Shown piece by piece: positions 1 through 9,944 of a DNA stretch of 64,000 nt (position 1 is its first letter; every line of letters begins with the position of its first letter). The notes below the pieces were generated by a model that worked only from the letters and a program-made list of their open reading frames with translations, did not search any database and was not told the DNA's origin. The stretch comes from Aquiflexum balticum DSM 16537 (GTDB lineage: Bacteria; Bacteroidota; Bacteroidia; Cytophagales; Cyclobacteriaceae): NCBI RefSeq assembly GCF_900176595.1, contig NZ_LT838813.1, positions 3,738,001 through 3,802,000 on the forward strand, given 5' to 3'. Position numbers and translations under genes: made by a program.

Positions 1-475
1 ATGTTTCACTAGTAGCAATCCCATAAAAGAAAAATTAAAAATGAATAATTGGTGTGGTTCCGCCACGGCGGACAAGTTTAATAGGCAGGGATTTGTGATT
101 GTTTGGGGAATCACAAAAAACTACCTGAAATTTTATCCCACTCAGGATGGCATAAAATATCTGAGCTCAATGAAAATGTTTGGCTAATTCCTTGATTTCA
201 AGACTTATAAATCTAAAAATTAATTATTGAATTCGGAATGTTTTTTCTTTAAATTTTTATGAATACTAGTATTGGGTAGGATAAGGGGAGAATGTGGTCA
301 GGTTTGGAGGGAAATGGGGAGGGTTTAGATGCAAGACTTAAGATGCAAGATGGAAGACACAAGACGCAAGACATAAGACATAAGATGTAAGACAGGAGAT
401 GTGGGATTTCAAAACTTGGGTAGCTGAGAAATGATGGAGAAAAACGTTTTCAATCCTTTAATTCCAATTCCATCA
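1..475. other. Intergenic region at the left edge, no gene found
   Basis: No convincing reading frame is visible on either strand. It holds a hairpin at 92-117 (9-bp arms TTTGTGATT and AATCACAAA, 8-base loop) and, at about 325-410, a degenerate purine-rich tandem repeat described separately. Stop codons are dense in all frames, so a partial gene entering from the left edge is unlikely. Confidence 0.6.
325..410. repeat. Degenerate purine-rich tandem repeat (about 8-bp unit)
   Basis: The stretch is a run of variants of an AAGAYRYA-like unit: AAGATGCA, AAGACACA, AAGACGCA, AAGACATA and AAGATGTA follow one another with slight phase slips. It ends about 65 bases before the stop codon of the minus-strand DinB-like gene. 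Related AGACGGAAGACCGAAGAC-type words recur around 19346-19412 and 26653-26684, so it looks like one member of a dispersed intergenic family. Confidence 0.6.
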
Positions 476-1015
476 CTATACAATTATCCTCCCCGCCTGC
501 TCCAAATGTCTTTGTTCGTGGGCAATGATGATTTCAATGGCCTGTTCCAGGGTGTATACAATCAGTTTGTTGGCAGGGGAGTGGATGACGGTGTTTTTTT
601 CAACGAAGGGTTCCATTTTTTTGATCCAGTTTTTAAGGTCTTCCTGATGTTGTTGGAATCTCGCCAAGATAGTTGTATCGCCCTGATTGATTTTAGGTTC
701 CCATAGGGGAAAGGTCCTTTGCTTTTTATTGCCACCATCGCTGACGGATTTGTAAATCATGTCTCCGAAGAGTTTGGTGAAAAAGGGAAATCTTGCAATA
801 AAGGCTCCGTGAAATCTGCCTTTTTCAAGCTTTTCAAAAATCGGGAAGTAAGTGCTGTTGATGGTGATCAGATGTTCCAGGTTTTCAGCAATACTCCAGG
901 TTTTGGGATTGGGTTTGAGATGCAATTTCTCCACAGGTAGGTCTGAAAACTTTTCCAGGGAAACTTGGGTGATGCTGTCTATGGATTGTATCCACTTTTC
1001 TGTTTTTGGATTCAT
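476..1015 (-). CDS. DinB-like (DinB_2) family protein
   Basis: A 179-residue cytoplasmic protein resembling the DinB/YfiT-type four-helix bundle family, whose members often bind a divalent metal through three histidines and act as thiol-dependent S-transferases or stress proteins. Visible features are the N-terminal WSIAENLEHL segment (an expected first ligand helix) and the C-terminal EIIIAHEQRHLEQ segment with two closely spaced histidines. I chose the ATG at 1015; the frame could be extended five codons to a TTG at 1030, which is less likely. It stands alone on the minus strand. The substrate cannot be told from sequence. Confidence 0.75.
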   Translation of the reverse strand: MNPKTEKWIQSIDSITQVSLEKFSDLPVEKLHLKPNPKTWSIAENLEHLITINSTYFPIFEKLEKGRFHGAFIARFPFFTKLFGDMIYKSVSDGGNKKQRTFPLWEPKINQGDTTILARFQQHQEDLKNWIKKMEPFVEKNTVIHSPANKLIVYTLEQAIEIIIAHEQRHLEQAGRIIV

Positions 1016-1386
1016 TTCAGTTTGGAGCAAGCTTTAAATTTACTTTCATTTCATGTATTTTCTACCAGACATTCTAGTCAATCTGAGAGGTAAGATTGGT
1101 ATTGATAGAATTTGGAATGACATCGGATTTTTTAAACCTTAATTGGGCAACTTAAGACCTCGCCTGCCGTCGAAGTGACAAGGCAAGTTTTTTGATTGAA
1201 TTATATGGTATTTGTGGTTCTAAAACATCAATTTCTAATTCTGTCATTGTTAATCTAAAGGAATGATAATCTTAAAAATAAAAGTAGGAATTATTTATAT
1301 CCCAAGAAAGTAAGGGAAAATAGCTTTAGAAATAAAGAACTAAACCGGCTACTTTGATTGTTAGAAACTGTTTTTAACCCATTATC
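1016..1386. other. Intergenic region between divergent genes
   Basis: No gene is seen. Around 1157-1188 it carries CTGCCGTCGAAGTGACAAGG, close to CTACGTTCGAAATGACAAGG at 14531-14550, so it is probably a relic of the same dispersed repeat. Promoters for the divergent DinB-like gene and the ABC transporter must lie here, but I see no convincing Bacteroidota -33/-7 pair. Confidence 0.5.
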
Positions 1387-3138
1387 ATGACGAAAAGCAA
1401 ACCAAAAGAAAGCAGAGTCACCATGGCCTCTGCCTTTAAAACAATTATTTGGCCCCGTAGAAAGCATTTATTTTTAGGGCTTTTTTTGATTATCATTTCC
1501 AGATTGTCGGGATTAGTCCTGCCAGGTGCCAGCAAGCTATTGATAGACAATGTAATTCCTTCCAATGACCTCGAATTACTCAAATGGCTGGTTTTGGGGG
1601 TGGTGGCAGCCATTACCATTCAGGCAACCACTTCTTATGCCCTTACCCAGATTCTAAGTGTGGAAGCACAACACCTGATCTCTGTCTTGCGGTCTCAGGT
1701 TCAAAGGCACATTATCCAATTGCCCATCCGTTTTTTTGACAATACCAAAACCGGAGAACTGGTGTCCAGGATTATGACTGATGTGGAAGGGGTGAGAAAT
1801 CTTGTGGGAACCGGCTTTGCGCAGATGATAGGCGGGGTTTTGACAGCGGTTATTTCCTTGGTGTTGTTGATTTATATCAGCCCGATGATGACGCTTTATG
1901 TATTGGTTCCTGTGATTATTTTTAGTTTGATTTCTCTAAAAGCATTTGGGAAAATCAGACCCATATTCCGGGAGAGAGGGAAAATAAATGCTGAAGTCAC
2001 CGGTAGGTTGACCGAAACATTGGGAGGAATCAGGGTCATCAAAGGTTTCAATGCCGAAGAACAGGAAATCAAAACTTTTGAAGCCGGAGTAGAAAGGCTT
2101 TTTCTCAATGTGAAATCAAGTCTTACAGCCACAAGCTTTGTAACTTCTTCTGCAACCTTTTTATTGGGCCTAGCTTCTGCAGGTATCATGGGTATCGGTG
2201 GATATATGATTATGGATGGGCAAATGACTTTTGGGGATTTTCTGGCATTTACCCTTTATCTGGGTTTTATGATTGCTCCTATAGTGCAGATGAGCAATAT
2301 AGGCAGTCAGTTTACTGAGGCCTTTGCAGGTTTGGATAGGACAGAGGAAATCATGAATTATCCTTTGGAAGATGCCCTTGGCAGCCGCATTTTAAATTTG
2401 CCGAATTTCAAAGGGGATATACGTTTTGAAAATGTATCCTTTGCCTACGAGGAAGGAAAGGAAGTGGTCAAAGGGATCAGTTTTGATGCTCCTGCAGGTT
2501 CTGTGACTGCATTGGTAGGCACCTCTGGTTCGGGTAAAACCACCATTGCAGGTTTGGCAGCTTCTTTTTTAAATCCCGATTCCGGTTTGATTACCATTGA
2601 TGGCCATGATTTGCAGAAGGTCTCTTTGAAAAGTTACCGTTCGCAATTGGGAGTTGTTTTGCAGGATGACTTCCTCTTTGAAGGAACGATCAGAGACAAT
2701 ATACTTTTCCCAAGGCCCAATGCCACTGAACAGGATTTGCTTCAGGCGGTAAAAGCTGCACATGTTCAGGAGTTTACCGATAGGTTTGAGGAGGGATTGG
2801 ATACTTTGATCGGTGAAAGAGGAGTGAAATTATCAGGTGGTCAGAGACAGCGGATTGCCATTGCCCGGGCCATATTGGCAGATCCCAAGGTTTTGGTATT
2901 GGATGAGGCTACATCTAATTTGGATACTGAATCTGAGTCACTTATACAAGCCAGTCTCAAGCGATTGATGAAAGGTAGGACTACCTTTGTCATTGCGCAC
3001 CGATTGAGTACCATCAGGCAGGCAGATCAGATTTTGGTGATCGAGCAAGGTGAAATCAAAGAAAGAGGCAAACACGAAGAGCTGATTGCAAAGGAAGGTC
3101 GGTACTACCAATTGTACACTTATCAGGCAAGGATTTGA
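1387..3138 (+). CDS. ABC transporter, fused permease and ATPase (MsbA-like exporter)
   Basis: A 583-residue half-transporter expected to dimerise in the inner membrane and export a lipid, peptide or drug using ATP. The N-terminal ~330 residues are a type-1 exporter membrane domain with about six hydrophobic segments. The nucleotide-binding domain follows, with Walker A GTSGSGKTT near residue 378, the signature LSGGQRQR near 482, Walker B VLVLDEAT near 504-511 and the switch histidine of AHR near 538. All catalytic motifs are intact and the length is typical. The gene is monocistronic and ends before a strong bidirectional terminator. MsbA-like lipid flippase or multidrug exporter cannot be separated from sequence alone. 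Confidence 0.93.
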   Translation: MTKSKPKESRVTMASAFKTIIWPRRKHLFLGLFLIIISRLSGLVLPGASKLLIDNVIPSNDLELLKWLVLGVVAAITIQATTSYALTQILSVEAQHLISVLRSQVQRHIIQLPIRFFDNTKTGELVSRIMTDVEGVRNLVGTGFAQMIGGVLTAVISLVLLIYISPMMTLYVLVPVIIFSLISLKAFGKIRPIFRERGKINAEVTGRLTETLGGIRVIKGFNAEEQEIKTFEAGVERLFLNVKSSLTATSFVTSSATFLLGLASAGIMGIGGYMIMDGQMTFGDFLAFTLYLGFMIAPIVQMSNIGSQFTEAFAGLDRTEEIMNYPLEDALGSRILNLPNFKGDIRFENVSFAYEEGKEVVKGISFDAPAGSVTALVGTSGSGKTTIAGLAASFLNPDSGLITIDGHDLQKVSLKSYRSQLGVVLQDDFLFEGTIRDNILFPRPNATEQDLLQAVKAAHVQEFTDRFEEGLDTLIGERGVKLSGGQRQRIAIARAILADPKVLVLDEATSNLDTESESLIQASLKRLMKGRTTFVIAHRLSTIRQADQILVIEQGEIKERGKHEELIAKEGRYYQLYTYQARI

Positions 3139-3227
3139 TGGGTTGGAAAAAGCCTTTAAATATTCAACTTTTGTTTAGAAGCCAACCCAGCATCAATTTG
3201 ATAAATGCAATCATCTGAATACTGATC

Positions 3228-3274
3228 AAAATCAAAAAGTCTCAGACAAAATATGCCTGAGACTTTTTGATTTT
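3228..3274. terminator. Bidirectional intrinsic terminator
   Basis: Perfect 18-bp inverted repeat (arms 3228-3245 and 3257-3274) around an 11-base loop, with A-rich left and T-rich right outer arms. It lies between the convergent ABC transporter and M23 peptidase genes, so it can end transcription from both sides. Confidence 0.88.
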
Positions 3275-3293
3275 TGAAATTCAGCTAAAATAA

Positions 3294-4271
3294 TCAGCTC
3301 AAAGATTGGTTTTCTTTACCTGCCAATTCCAGAATTCTATCGTATTCTTCCGGAGTAAGATCTTTGAAGAAATAATTGACCGGATTGATAAACCTGCCAT
3401 CTTTCATGACTTCATAATGAACATGTGGTGCGGTAGAAGAACCTGTATTGCCCACAGTACCTATTTGGTCACCACGTTTGATTTTTTGCCCTCTTCTCAC
3501 TTTGAAATCATTCATATGGGCATATCGGGTGACGAACCCAAATCCATGGTCAATTTCAACATGCTTGCCATATCCGCCAAAAACAGTTTTTACAGCAATC
3601 ACAACCCCATCACCTGTTGCATAGATTGGAGTTCCTTTGGGAGCAGCAAAATCCACCCCCTGATGCATTTTTCGTACTTTGAGAATCGGATGCACCCGCA
3701 TCCCAAATCCTGATGCCAATAAATTCAGTTCCTCGTTGGTTACAGGTTGAATAGCGGGAATGGAGGCCCAGTATTCTTCTTTTTGAAGTGCCAGATCGGT
3801 GACTTCATCATAGCTGACGGATTGTACATAAAGCTGTCTTTTCAGGGCATCAACCTTTTGGGAAAGGGAGACAATCAAATCTTCCTGTTTGAGACCTTTC
3901 TCTTTGATTTCCTTATACCTGTCCGTTCCACCGATACCGGCTTTCCGGATTTCAGTAGGTACTGGTTCGGTTTCGAAAATGATCCTGTAAAGGTTGTCAT
4001 CCCGCTGTTGAAGGTCGGACAACATCTGATTCATTTTAGTAACTTCCTCTTCCAGAAGTTGGTAATACAAAGTGAGTTCCTGATTTTCCTTTTTGAGCAA
4101 CAGTTCCTTGGGACTGTCAAAGTATAAATTGAATACGATCAGAATACCGATAGCCATAACCAGGGCCATTGATACAAAACCCAGACTATTGAGTAAAATA
4201 TCCCATTTACTTCGTTTGTATCTTTCGTATTTACAGGTTTTTGCGTCGTAGTAATATTTTATTCTACTCAT
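3294..4271 (-). CDS. M23 family metallopeptidase, membrane-anchored (LytM-type)
   Basis: A 325-residue cell-envelope protein with a short cytoplasmic N-terminus, one membrane segment at about 30-50, a coiled-coil-prone region at about 55-165, and a C-terminal M23 (lysostaphin/LytM) domain at about 195-300. Zinc-ligand motifs are intact: H203 and D207 in HQGVDFAAP, and H283/H285 in HVHYE. The family cuts peptidoglycan cross-links, or, when degenerate, activates amidases; with complete ligands this one should be an active endopeptidase. The anchor, coiled coil and M23 order resembles envelope-remodelling peptidases common in Bacteroidota. It is divergent from alaS, with 119 bp between the starts. 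Confidence 0.92.
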   Translation of the reverse strand: MSRIKYYYDAKTCKYERYKRSKWDILLNSLGFVSMALVMAIGILIVFNLYFDSPKELLLKKENQELTLYYQLLEEEVTKMNQMLSDLQQRDDNLYRIIFETEPVPTEIRKAGIGGTDRYKEIKEKGLKQEDLIVSLSQKVDALKRQLYVQSVSYDEVTDLALQKEEYWASIPAIQPVTNEELNLLASGFGMRVHPILKVRKMHQGVDFAAPKGTPIYATGDGVVIAVKTVFGGYGKHVEIDHGFGFVTRYAHMNDFKVRRGQKIKRGDQIGTVGNTGSSTAPHVHYEVMKDGRFINPVNYFFKDLTPEEYDRILELAGKENQSLS

Positions 4272-4341
4272 TACGATTTGCGAGCTAATTCTTATAATTT
4301 TGTGCCCCTAAGGTGATTGGGTGATTACGCAAAGGGCACCA

Positions 4342-4349
4342 CAAAGTTA
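4342..4349 (-). promoter_or_regulatory. Possible -7 box for the M23 peptidase gene
   Basis: Read on the minus strand this is TAACTTTG, matching the Bacteroidota -7 consensus TAnnTTTG, about 70 bp before the M23 start codon. No clean TTTG -33 box lies at the expected 19-21 bp distance, so the call is weak. Confidence 0.3.
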
Positions 4350-4390
4350 CGAAAATAATTAAGATAATACGAACATAGTCAAAAGCTTAG

Positions 4391-7021
4391 ATGAAAGCCA
4401 AGGAAATCAGAAATTTATTTATAGAATTTTTTCAGTCAAAAAACCATCAATTTGTCCCTTCTTCCCCCATAGTAGTCAAGAATGATCCTACCTTGATGTT
4501 TACCAATGCAGGGATGAATCAGTTCAAAGATTTCTTTTTAGGGAATGAAATCCCTAAAGCAACCCGGGTGGCAAACAGTCAGAAATGCCTGAGGGTTTCG
4601 GGTAAGCACAATGACTTGGAGGAAGTAGGCGTGGATACTTATCACCACACCATGTTCGAAATGCTGGGGAATTGGTCGTTTGGTGATTACTTCAAGAAAG
4701 AAGCAATTGAATGGGCTTGGGAATTGCTTACCGAGGTATATAAACTTCCCAAAGAAAGACTTTATGTTTCTGTTTTTGGCGGGGATAAAGGAGATAACCT
4801 GGAAAAGGATATGGAAGCCTTTCAACTATGGAAAAACATAGTTCCTGAGGATAGGATATTGTTTGGAAGTAAAAAGGACAATTTTTGGGAAATGGGTGAC
4901 ACCGGACCCTGTGGACCTTGTTCGGAAATCCATATAGACCTGAGAACAGAGCAGGAAATAAAAGAAATCAATGGCTATGATTTGGTCAACAACGACCATC
5001 CGCAGGTTATTGAAATATGGAATCTGGTATTCATTCAGTTCAACCGTGTTGCTGATGGAAGCCTAAAAGAATTGCCGGCCAAACACGTGGATACCGGAAT
5101 GGGTTTTGAACGTCTGGTAAGAGCCATTCAGAAAAAATCCTCCAATTATGACACGGATGTTTTTATGCCTTTTATCCAATTGATTGAAACCAAATCAGGG
5201 AAGCAATATGGGAAGGATGAAAAGACAGATATTGCCATGCGGGTCATTGTGGACCATATCCGTGCCATTGCGTTTACTATCGCTGATGGGCAGCTTCCTT
5301 CCAATAACAAAGCAGGTTATGTAATCCGGAGAATTTTGAGAAGGGCTGTGAGATATGGTTATACTTTTCTCGGTTTTCAAAAGCCTTTTCTTTACGAATT
5401 ATTGCCTCTTTTGGCGGAAAGTTTCGGAGATATTTTCCCTGAATTAGCGGCACAACAGGATTTTATTTCGAAGGTGGTCATGGAGGAGGAAGCCTCATTT
5501 CTCAGGACTTTGGATAATGGACTTAAAAAACTGGATCAGATAAAAGAGGAACTTTCTCAAACTACCGCTAAAGTCATTGAAGGTAAAGTAGCCTTTGAAT
5601 TGTACGATACCTATGGTTTCCCTTTGGATCTCACTTCACTGATTGCCCGGGAAAATGGATTGTCAGTGGACGAAAAAAGCTTTGCAGTCGAAATGGAAAA
5701 GCAAAAAACCCGTTCCCGGGCAGCGGCCGAACAGGAAACAGGGGATTGGGTGATGGTCAATAAAGACGAAGGGGTTGAGTTTATTGGTTATGATTTTCTT
5801 GAATCAGAGTGTAAAATCATTAAATACAGGCAAATTACGGATAAGAAAGGAGATAGATTTCAATTGGTTTTGGACCGCACGCCATTTTATGCTGAAAGTG
5901 GTGGTCAGGTTGGAGATCAGGGTTATTTGATCAGTGAAGTTGAAAAAATCAAAGTTTTGGATACAAAAAAAGAAAATGATCTCACGGTTCATTTTGTGGA
6001 TAGGCTGCCAACAGATCCTTCAGGGACATTTGTTTCAAAAGTGGATGCGACAAAAAGGAAGCTGACAGTTAACAACCATTCTGCTACCCATTTGCTGCAT
6101 GCTGCCTTGAAAGAGGTTTTGGGAAACCATGTACAGCAGAAAGGGTCTCTTGTAAATGAAGATTTACTAAGGTTTGATTTTTCGCATTTTGCAAAGATGA
6201 CTGATGAGGAAATTTTGAAGGTGGAAAATATCGTCAATGCCAAGATCCGTGAAAATATTCCTTTGGGTGAACAACGCAATGTGCCTATTGAGGAAGCTAA
6301 AAAGCAGGGGGCAACAGCCCTGTTCGGGGAGAAGTATGGAGAATTTGTCAGGGTGATTACCTTTGATAAAGACTTTTCTGTGGAACTTTGTGGCGGTGTT
6401 CACGTACCTTCCACAGGCGTTATCGGTTTGTTCAAAATTGTCTCGGAATCTTCAATTGCTGCGGGAGTAAGGCGGATTGAAGCAGTAACTGCAGAGGCTG
6501 CGGATTCATTGGTCAACGGTCAATTGACATTGCTGAATGAAATACAGGAATTGTTAAAAAATCCTAAAAACCTCAAGAAATCCATCGAATCGCTGATACT
6601 TGAACGTAATGAACTCAAAAAAGAAATAGAATCACTACACCTGCAACAGGCTTCTGAGGTGAAACAAAATCTTTTAAAGAATATTGAAAAAGTAAATGGG
6701 GTAAATTACTTGTTTTCGGAGGTCAAAATCCCGAATGCTGATGCCCTGAAAAAGATTTCATTTGAGATCAAAAACGAAATTGAAAATCTTGTAGCTGTGT
6801 TGGCTGCGGATATTGATGGAAAACCACAGATAGCAGTGATTATTGATGAGACTTTGGTCAAATCAAAAGGATTGAATGCGGGGAATGCTGTCAGAGAATT
6901 GGCAAAAGAAATCCAAGGTGGAGGCGGTGGTCAGCCTTTCTTTGCAACTGCGGGCGGAAAAGACCTTTCCGGTTTGACAAAAGTTTTGGAAAAAGCCAGG
7001 TTGATGTTTGCAGACCTTTGA
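4391..7021 (+). CDS. alaS: Alanine--tRNA ligase
   Basis: An 876-residue cytoplasmic class II aminoacyl-tRNA synthetase that charges tRNA-Ala. Domains in order are the catalytic core (about 1-250, opening with a segment typical of AlaS), the tRNA-recognition domain, the editing domain and the C-terminal oligomerisation/C-Ala domain. The editing-site zinc motifs are present as HSATH near residue 563 and CGGVH near 666-670. The C-terminus has the expected glycine-rich GGGGGQPFFATAGG stretch. Length matches bacterial AlaS (about 870-880). It is followed 80 bp later by gatB on the same strand, so two translation genes lie together. Confidence 0.98.
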   Translation: MKAKEIRNLFIEFFQSKNHQFVPSSPIVVKNDPTLMFTNAGMNQFKDFFLGNEIPKATRVANSQKCLRVSGKHNDLEEVGVDTYHHTMFEMLGNWSFGDYFKKEAIEWAWELLTEVYKLPKERLYVSVFGGDKGDNLEKDMEAFQLWKNIVPEDRILFGSKKDNFWEMGDTGPCGPCSEIHIDLRTEQEIKEINGYDLVNNDHPQVIEIWNLVFIQFNRVADGSLKELPAKHVDTGMGFERLVRAIQKKSSNYDTDVFMPFIQLIETKSGKQYGKDEKTDIAMRVIVDHIRAIAFTIADGQLPSNNKAGYVIRRILRRAVRYGYTFLGFQKPFLYELLPLLAESFGDIFPELAAQQDFISKVVMEEEASFLRTLDNGLKKLDQIKEELSQTTAKVIEGKVAFELYDTYGFPLDLTSLIARENGLSVDEKSFAVEMEKQKTRSRAAAEQETGDWVMVNKDEGVEFIGYDFLESECKIIKYRQITDKKGDRFQLVLDRTPFYAESGGQVGDQGYLISEVEKIKVLDTKKENDLTVHFVDRLPTDPSGTFVSKVDATKRKLTVNNHSATHLLHAALKEVLGNHVQQKGSLVNEDLLRFDFSHFAKMTDEEILKVENIVNAKIRENIPLGEQRNVPIEEAKKQGATALFGEKYGEFVRVITFDKDFSVELCGGVHVPSTGVIGLFKIVSESSIAAGVRRIEAVTAEAADSLVNGQLTLLNEIQELLKNPKNLKKSIESLILERNELKKEIESLHLQQASEVKQNLLKNIEKVNGVNYLFSEVKIPNADALKKISFEIKNEIENLVAVLAADIDGKPQIAVIIDETLVKSKGLNAGNAVRELAKEIQGGGGGQPFFATAGGKDLSGLTKVLEKARLMFADL

Positions 7022-7101
7022 TTTAAATGAGTATTGTATATTTGGTTTTGGATGAATTTGGACCCAATTTTGGATTCATTATAATTTGATTTTGATTTAA
7101 T

Positions 7102-8562
7102 ATGCTTTCAGCAGAGACTAAAAATAAGTACGAGTTGGTAATTGGATTGGAAGTTCATGCCCAGTTATTGACAAAAAGTAAAATGTATACTTCGGATTCC
7201 ACCGAGTTTGGAAACCTTCCCAATACCCATATTTCAGTAATAACCTTGGGACATCCGGGAACACTTCCCAAAGTAAATAGGAAGGCAGTTGAATTTGCCA
7301 TCAAGATGGGATTGGCCTGTAATAGTGAAATTACCAGAAACAATATTTTTGCAAGGAAGAACTATTTTTATCCGGATCTACCAAAAGGCTATCAGATTAC
7401 ACAGGATAAAAACCCCATATGTGTTGGCGGAGAAGTGCCCATTACATTGCCTGACGGAAGCAAGCGTTCAATTGCCCTGACCCGTATCCACATGGAGGAA
7501 GATGCAGGTAAATCTATACATCTCGCAGGTGAGGTAGATACTTTGGTTGATTTCAATAGGGCAGGGGTTCCACTGATAGAAATTGTTTCCGAACCGGATA
7601 TGCGTTCCTCAGAAGAGGCCTATGCCTATCTGGCCGAGATTAAGAAATTGGTCAGGTACCTTGATATTTGTGATGGAAATATGGAAGAAGGATCGCTGCG
7701 ATGTGATGCCAATGTTTCCGTAATGCTCAAAGGGTCCAAGGAATATGGAAAGAAGGTAGAGGTCAAAAACATGAACTCTTTCAGAAATGTAAGCCGTGCT
7801 ATAGAACATGAATTTGAACGTCAGGTAATAATGGCCGAAGCGGGAAAGGAAATAATTTCCGAAACCAGAACTTTTGATGCAGCTACCGGTACTACTGCAA
7901 GTATGCGTTCCAAGGAGGACCTGAATGATTACAGGTATTTTCCAGAGCCGGATTTGAGCCCTGTGATTGTCTCCGAAGAATGGCTTGAGAGCATCAGGTC
8001 TTCCATGCCGCCTTTGCCCAGAGAACTCTTCCATAAATTCGTCCATGAATATGGATTGCCTGATTACGACGCGGGTGTATTGACTGACAGTAAAGAGATT
8101 GCGCTGTATTTTGAAGAACTTTGTTCTCATGTTAAAAATTTCAAAGCAGCTTCCAATTGGATGATGGGTCCGGTCAAATCTTACTTAAATGAATTGACCT
8201 TGCATATTGAGGATTTTCCTGTGAGTGCAATAAGCCTTGCGGAATTGATTGCGATCATCGATGAAGGGAAAGTGAGTTTTACGGTCGCTTCTCAAAAAAT
8301 TTATCCTGAAATGCTCAAGGATAATTCCAAGACTCCGTTACAAATTGCCCAAGAACTGAATTTGATCCAACAAAGTGATGAAGGATCTTTGAAGCCGATT
8401 GTTGAAAGTGTTCTTTCTGAAAATAAAGCAAAAGTGGAAGAATACCGATCAGGCAAAAAAGGATTGATGGGAATGTTTATGGGCCAAGTGATGAAAAAAT
8501 CCCAAGGTAAAGCAGACCCTAAAGTAGCGACTAAAATTTTAACTGAATTACTAGAAAACTGA
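7102..8562 (+). CDS. gatB: Aspartyl/glutamyl-tRNA(Asn/Gln) amidotransferase subunit B
   Basis: A 486-residue subunit of GatCAB, which converts Glu-tRNA-Gln (and Asp-tRNA-Asn) to the amide by ATP-dependent transamidation. It has the opening VIGLEVHAQL signature, the conserved DFNRAGVPLIEIVSEPD block near residue 150, and the GSLRCDANVSV block near 195-205 of the GatB core. The C-terminal ~130 residues form the helical YqeY-like tail that contacts tRNA. Length is typical. gatA and gatC are not in this window, which is common. Four bases separate its stop from the next start, so the downstream TlpA-like lipoprotein may be co-transcribed. Confidence 0.97.
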   Translation: MLSAETKNKYELVIGLEVHAQLLTKSKMYTSDSTEFGNLPNTHISVITLGHPGTLPKVNRKAVEFAIKMGLACNSEITRNNIFARKNYFYPDLPKGYQITQDKNPICVGGEVPITLPDGSKRSIALTRIHMEEDAGKSIHLAGEVDTLVDFNRAGVPLIEIVSEPDMRSSEEAYAYLAEIKKLVRYLDICDGNMEEGSLRCDANVSVMLKGSKEYGKKVEVKNMNSFRNVSRAIEHEFERQVIMAEAGKEIISETRTFDAATGTTASMRSKEDLNDYRYFPEPDLSPVIVSEEWLESIRSSMPPLPRELFHKFVHEYGLPDYDAGVLTDSKEIALYFEELCSHVKNFKAASNWMMGPVKSYLNELTLHIEDFPVSAISLAELIAIIDEGKVSFTVASQKIYPEMLKDNSKTPLQIAQELNLIQQSDEGSLKPIVESVLSENKAKVEEYRSGKKGLMGMFMGQVMKKSQGKADPKVATKILTELLEN

Positions 8563-8566
8563 TACA

Positions 8567-9682
8567 ATGAAGTATTTATTAAACTTATCCGGAATTTTCC
8601 TGTTTCTGATATTCTTCTCTTGTTCGAAGGAAGAAAAAAGGGTTTTTGACGGAACTGTAACCATTTCGGGAACTCTACTCAATTATCCGGAGGGGAAAGT
8701 AGAGTTGTCCCAATTTGTGAATGAGTCTTTGGAAAGTGTCAGCATGATTGATGTGAAAAACTCGGGGAAATTCGAATATGAATTAAATCTGGAAGGCCCG
8801 GGATTTTATGAGCTGAAATTAATGGACGAGAAAATAGTGAAATTAGCACTATATGATGAGAATGTTCAGGTCAATTATGATTTCAATGATGAGAACAGTC
8901 TCAAAGTAGAAGGATCTGAGGATTCTCAAAACCTTCAGAAAATAGAGTCATTGATGGCAGCTTATCAGGAATCCATCAACGGATTGAATGATGCATATTT
9001 TGAAGCTATGAGCAAAAGAGACCAAGAAGCGATTAAATCCATTCAGAACCAGGCAATGGAAATGGAAGCAGCTCATGGAAAACTGATAAAAGAAACCTTG
9101 GAAGGAATGAAAGGTAGTTTCGCCAGTCTGGCGGCGATTTCAATGCTGGACTTGAAGAATGAATTTATGTTTGTAGATCAAATGGTTTCTGATCTCAATC
9201 AAAAGTATCCCAATACCAAAATGATTCAAACCCTTGCAAATCAGTTAGACGATATGAGGGCCTTATCCATTGGTCAAATTGCTCCTGAAATATCCCTTCC
9301 TGATCCGCAGGGAAATTTAGTTAATCTTTCGGACCTAAGAGGAAAATATGTTTTGATAGATTTTTGGGCTGCTTGGTGCAGGCCTTGCAGGCAGGAAAAT
9401 CCCAACGTGGTGAGATTATACAATGAATATAACGAAAAAGGTTTTGAGGTTTTTGGGGTTTCCCTTGATAGGACCAAAGAAGCTTGGGTTAAGGCCATTG
9501 AGGAAGATCAATTGACTTGGACTCAAGTCTCCGACCTTAAATATTTCAATTCAGCAGCAGCTGCTTTGTATCAGATCAACGCTATCCCGGCTACTTACAT
9601 GTTGGATCCTGAGGGAAGGATTATAGCCAAAGATTTGAGAGGCTCAAGTTTGGAGAATAAATTAAAAGAAATTTTCAATTGA
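8567..9682 (+). CDS. TlpA-like thiol-disulfide oxidoreductase lipoprotein with DUF4369
   Basis: A 371-residue exported lipoprotein. The signal peptide ends in a lipobox-like FFSCSK, so it is probably anchored in a membrane facing the periplasm. The N-terminal half (about 25-130) looks like DUF4369, a beta-rich domain often fused to thioredoxins in Bacteroidota. A helical spacer follows (about 130-230), then a thioredoxin domain with the active-site motif WCRPC (Cys 271 and 274) and the cis-proline region INAIPATYM. It should reduce or shuffle disulfides in exported proteins or support cytochrome maturation. It starts 4 bp after gatB, suggesting one transcript without an obvious functional link. 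Confidence 0.93.
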   Translation: MKYLLNLSGIFLFLIFFSCSKEEKRVFDGTVTISGTLLNYPEGKVELSQFVNESLESVSMIDVKNSGKFEYELNLEGPGFYELKLMDEKIVKLALYDENVQVNYDFNDENSLKVEGSEDSQNLQKIESLMAAYQESINGLNDAYFEAMSKRDQEAIKSIQNQAMEMEAAHGKLIKETLEGMKGSFASLAAISMLDLKNEFMFVDQMVSDLNQKYPNTKMIQTLANQLDDMRALSIGQIAPEISLPDPQGNLVNLSDLRGKYVLIDFWAAWCRPCRQENPNVVRLYNEYNEKGFEVFGVSLDRTKEAWVKAIEEDQLTWTQVSDLKYFNSAAAALYQINAIPATYMLDPEGRIIAKDLRGSSLENKLKEIFN

Positions 9683-9944
9683 ATTTTGCTTGTTAGCTGG
9701 GACTACGGCAAGGCTGTTTATATCACCTTTAATCCGATAAAATAAATTTTATATTTCTATATCTCATGGTCGGGAAATTAATAGTGATTTTCTATTAGAT
9801 TTACTTCCTAATTGAGATATAGAAATTCAGACTTCAAAATTTAGAATTTAAAGTCCTTAAATTGCCATACAAAAAGAACCAGTTAAAAATTTTAATTATA
9901 TTCGTCCAATTCTGAAAAGTACAAATAAAACCAATTAACTAAAC

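Noticed and set aside
92-117. Hairpin TTTGTGATT/AATCACAAA as a terminator
   Set aside because: The stem is AT-rich and followed by A, not T, on the plus strand; on the minus strand no T-tract follows. No gene ends next to it.
7609-8130. 173-codon open frame on the minus strand inside gatB
   Set aside because: It lies entirely within an intact, strongly conserved gene on the other strand, and its translation has no recognisable domain or start context.
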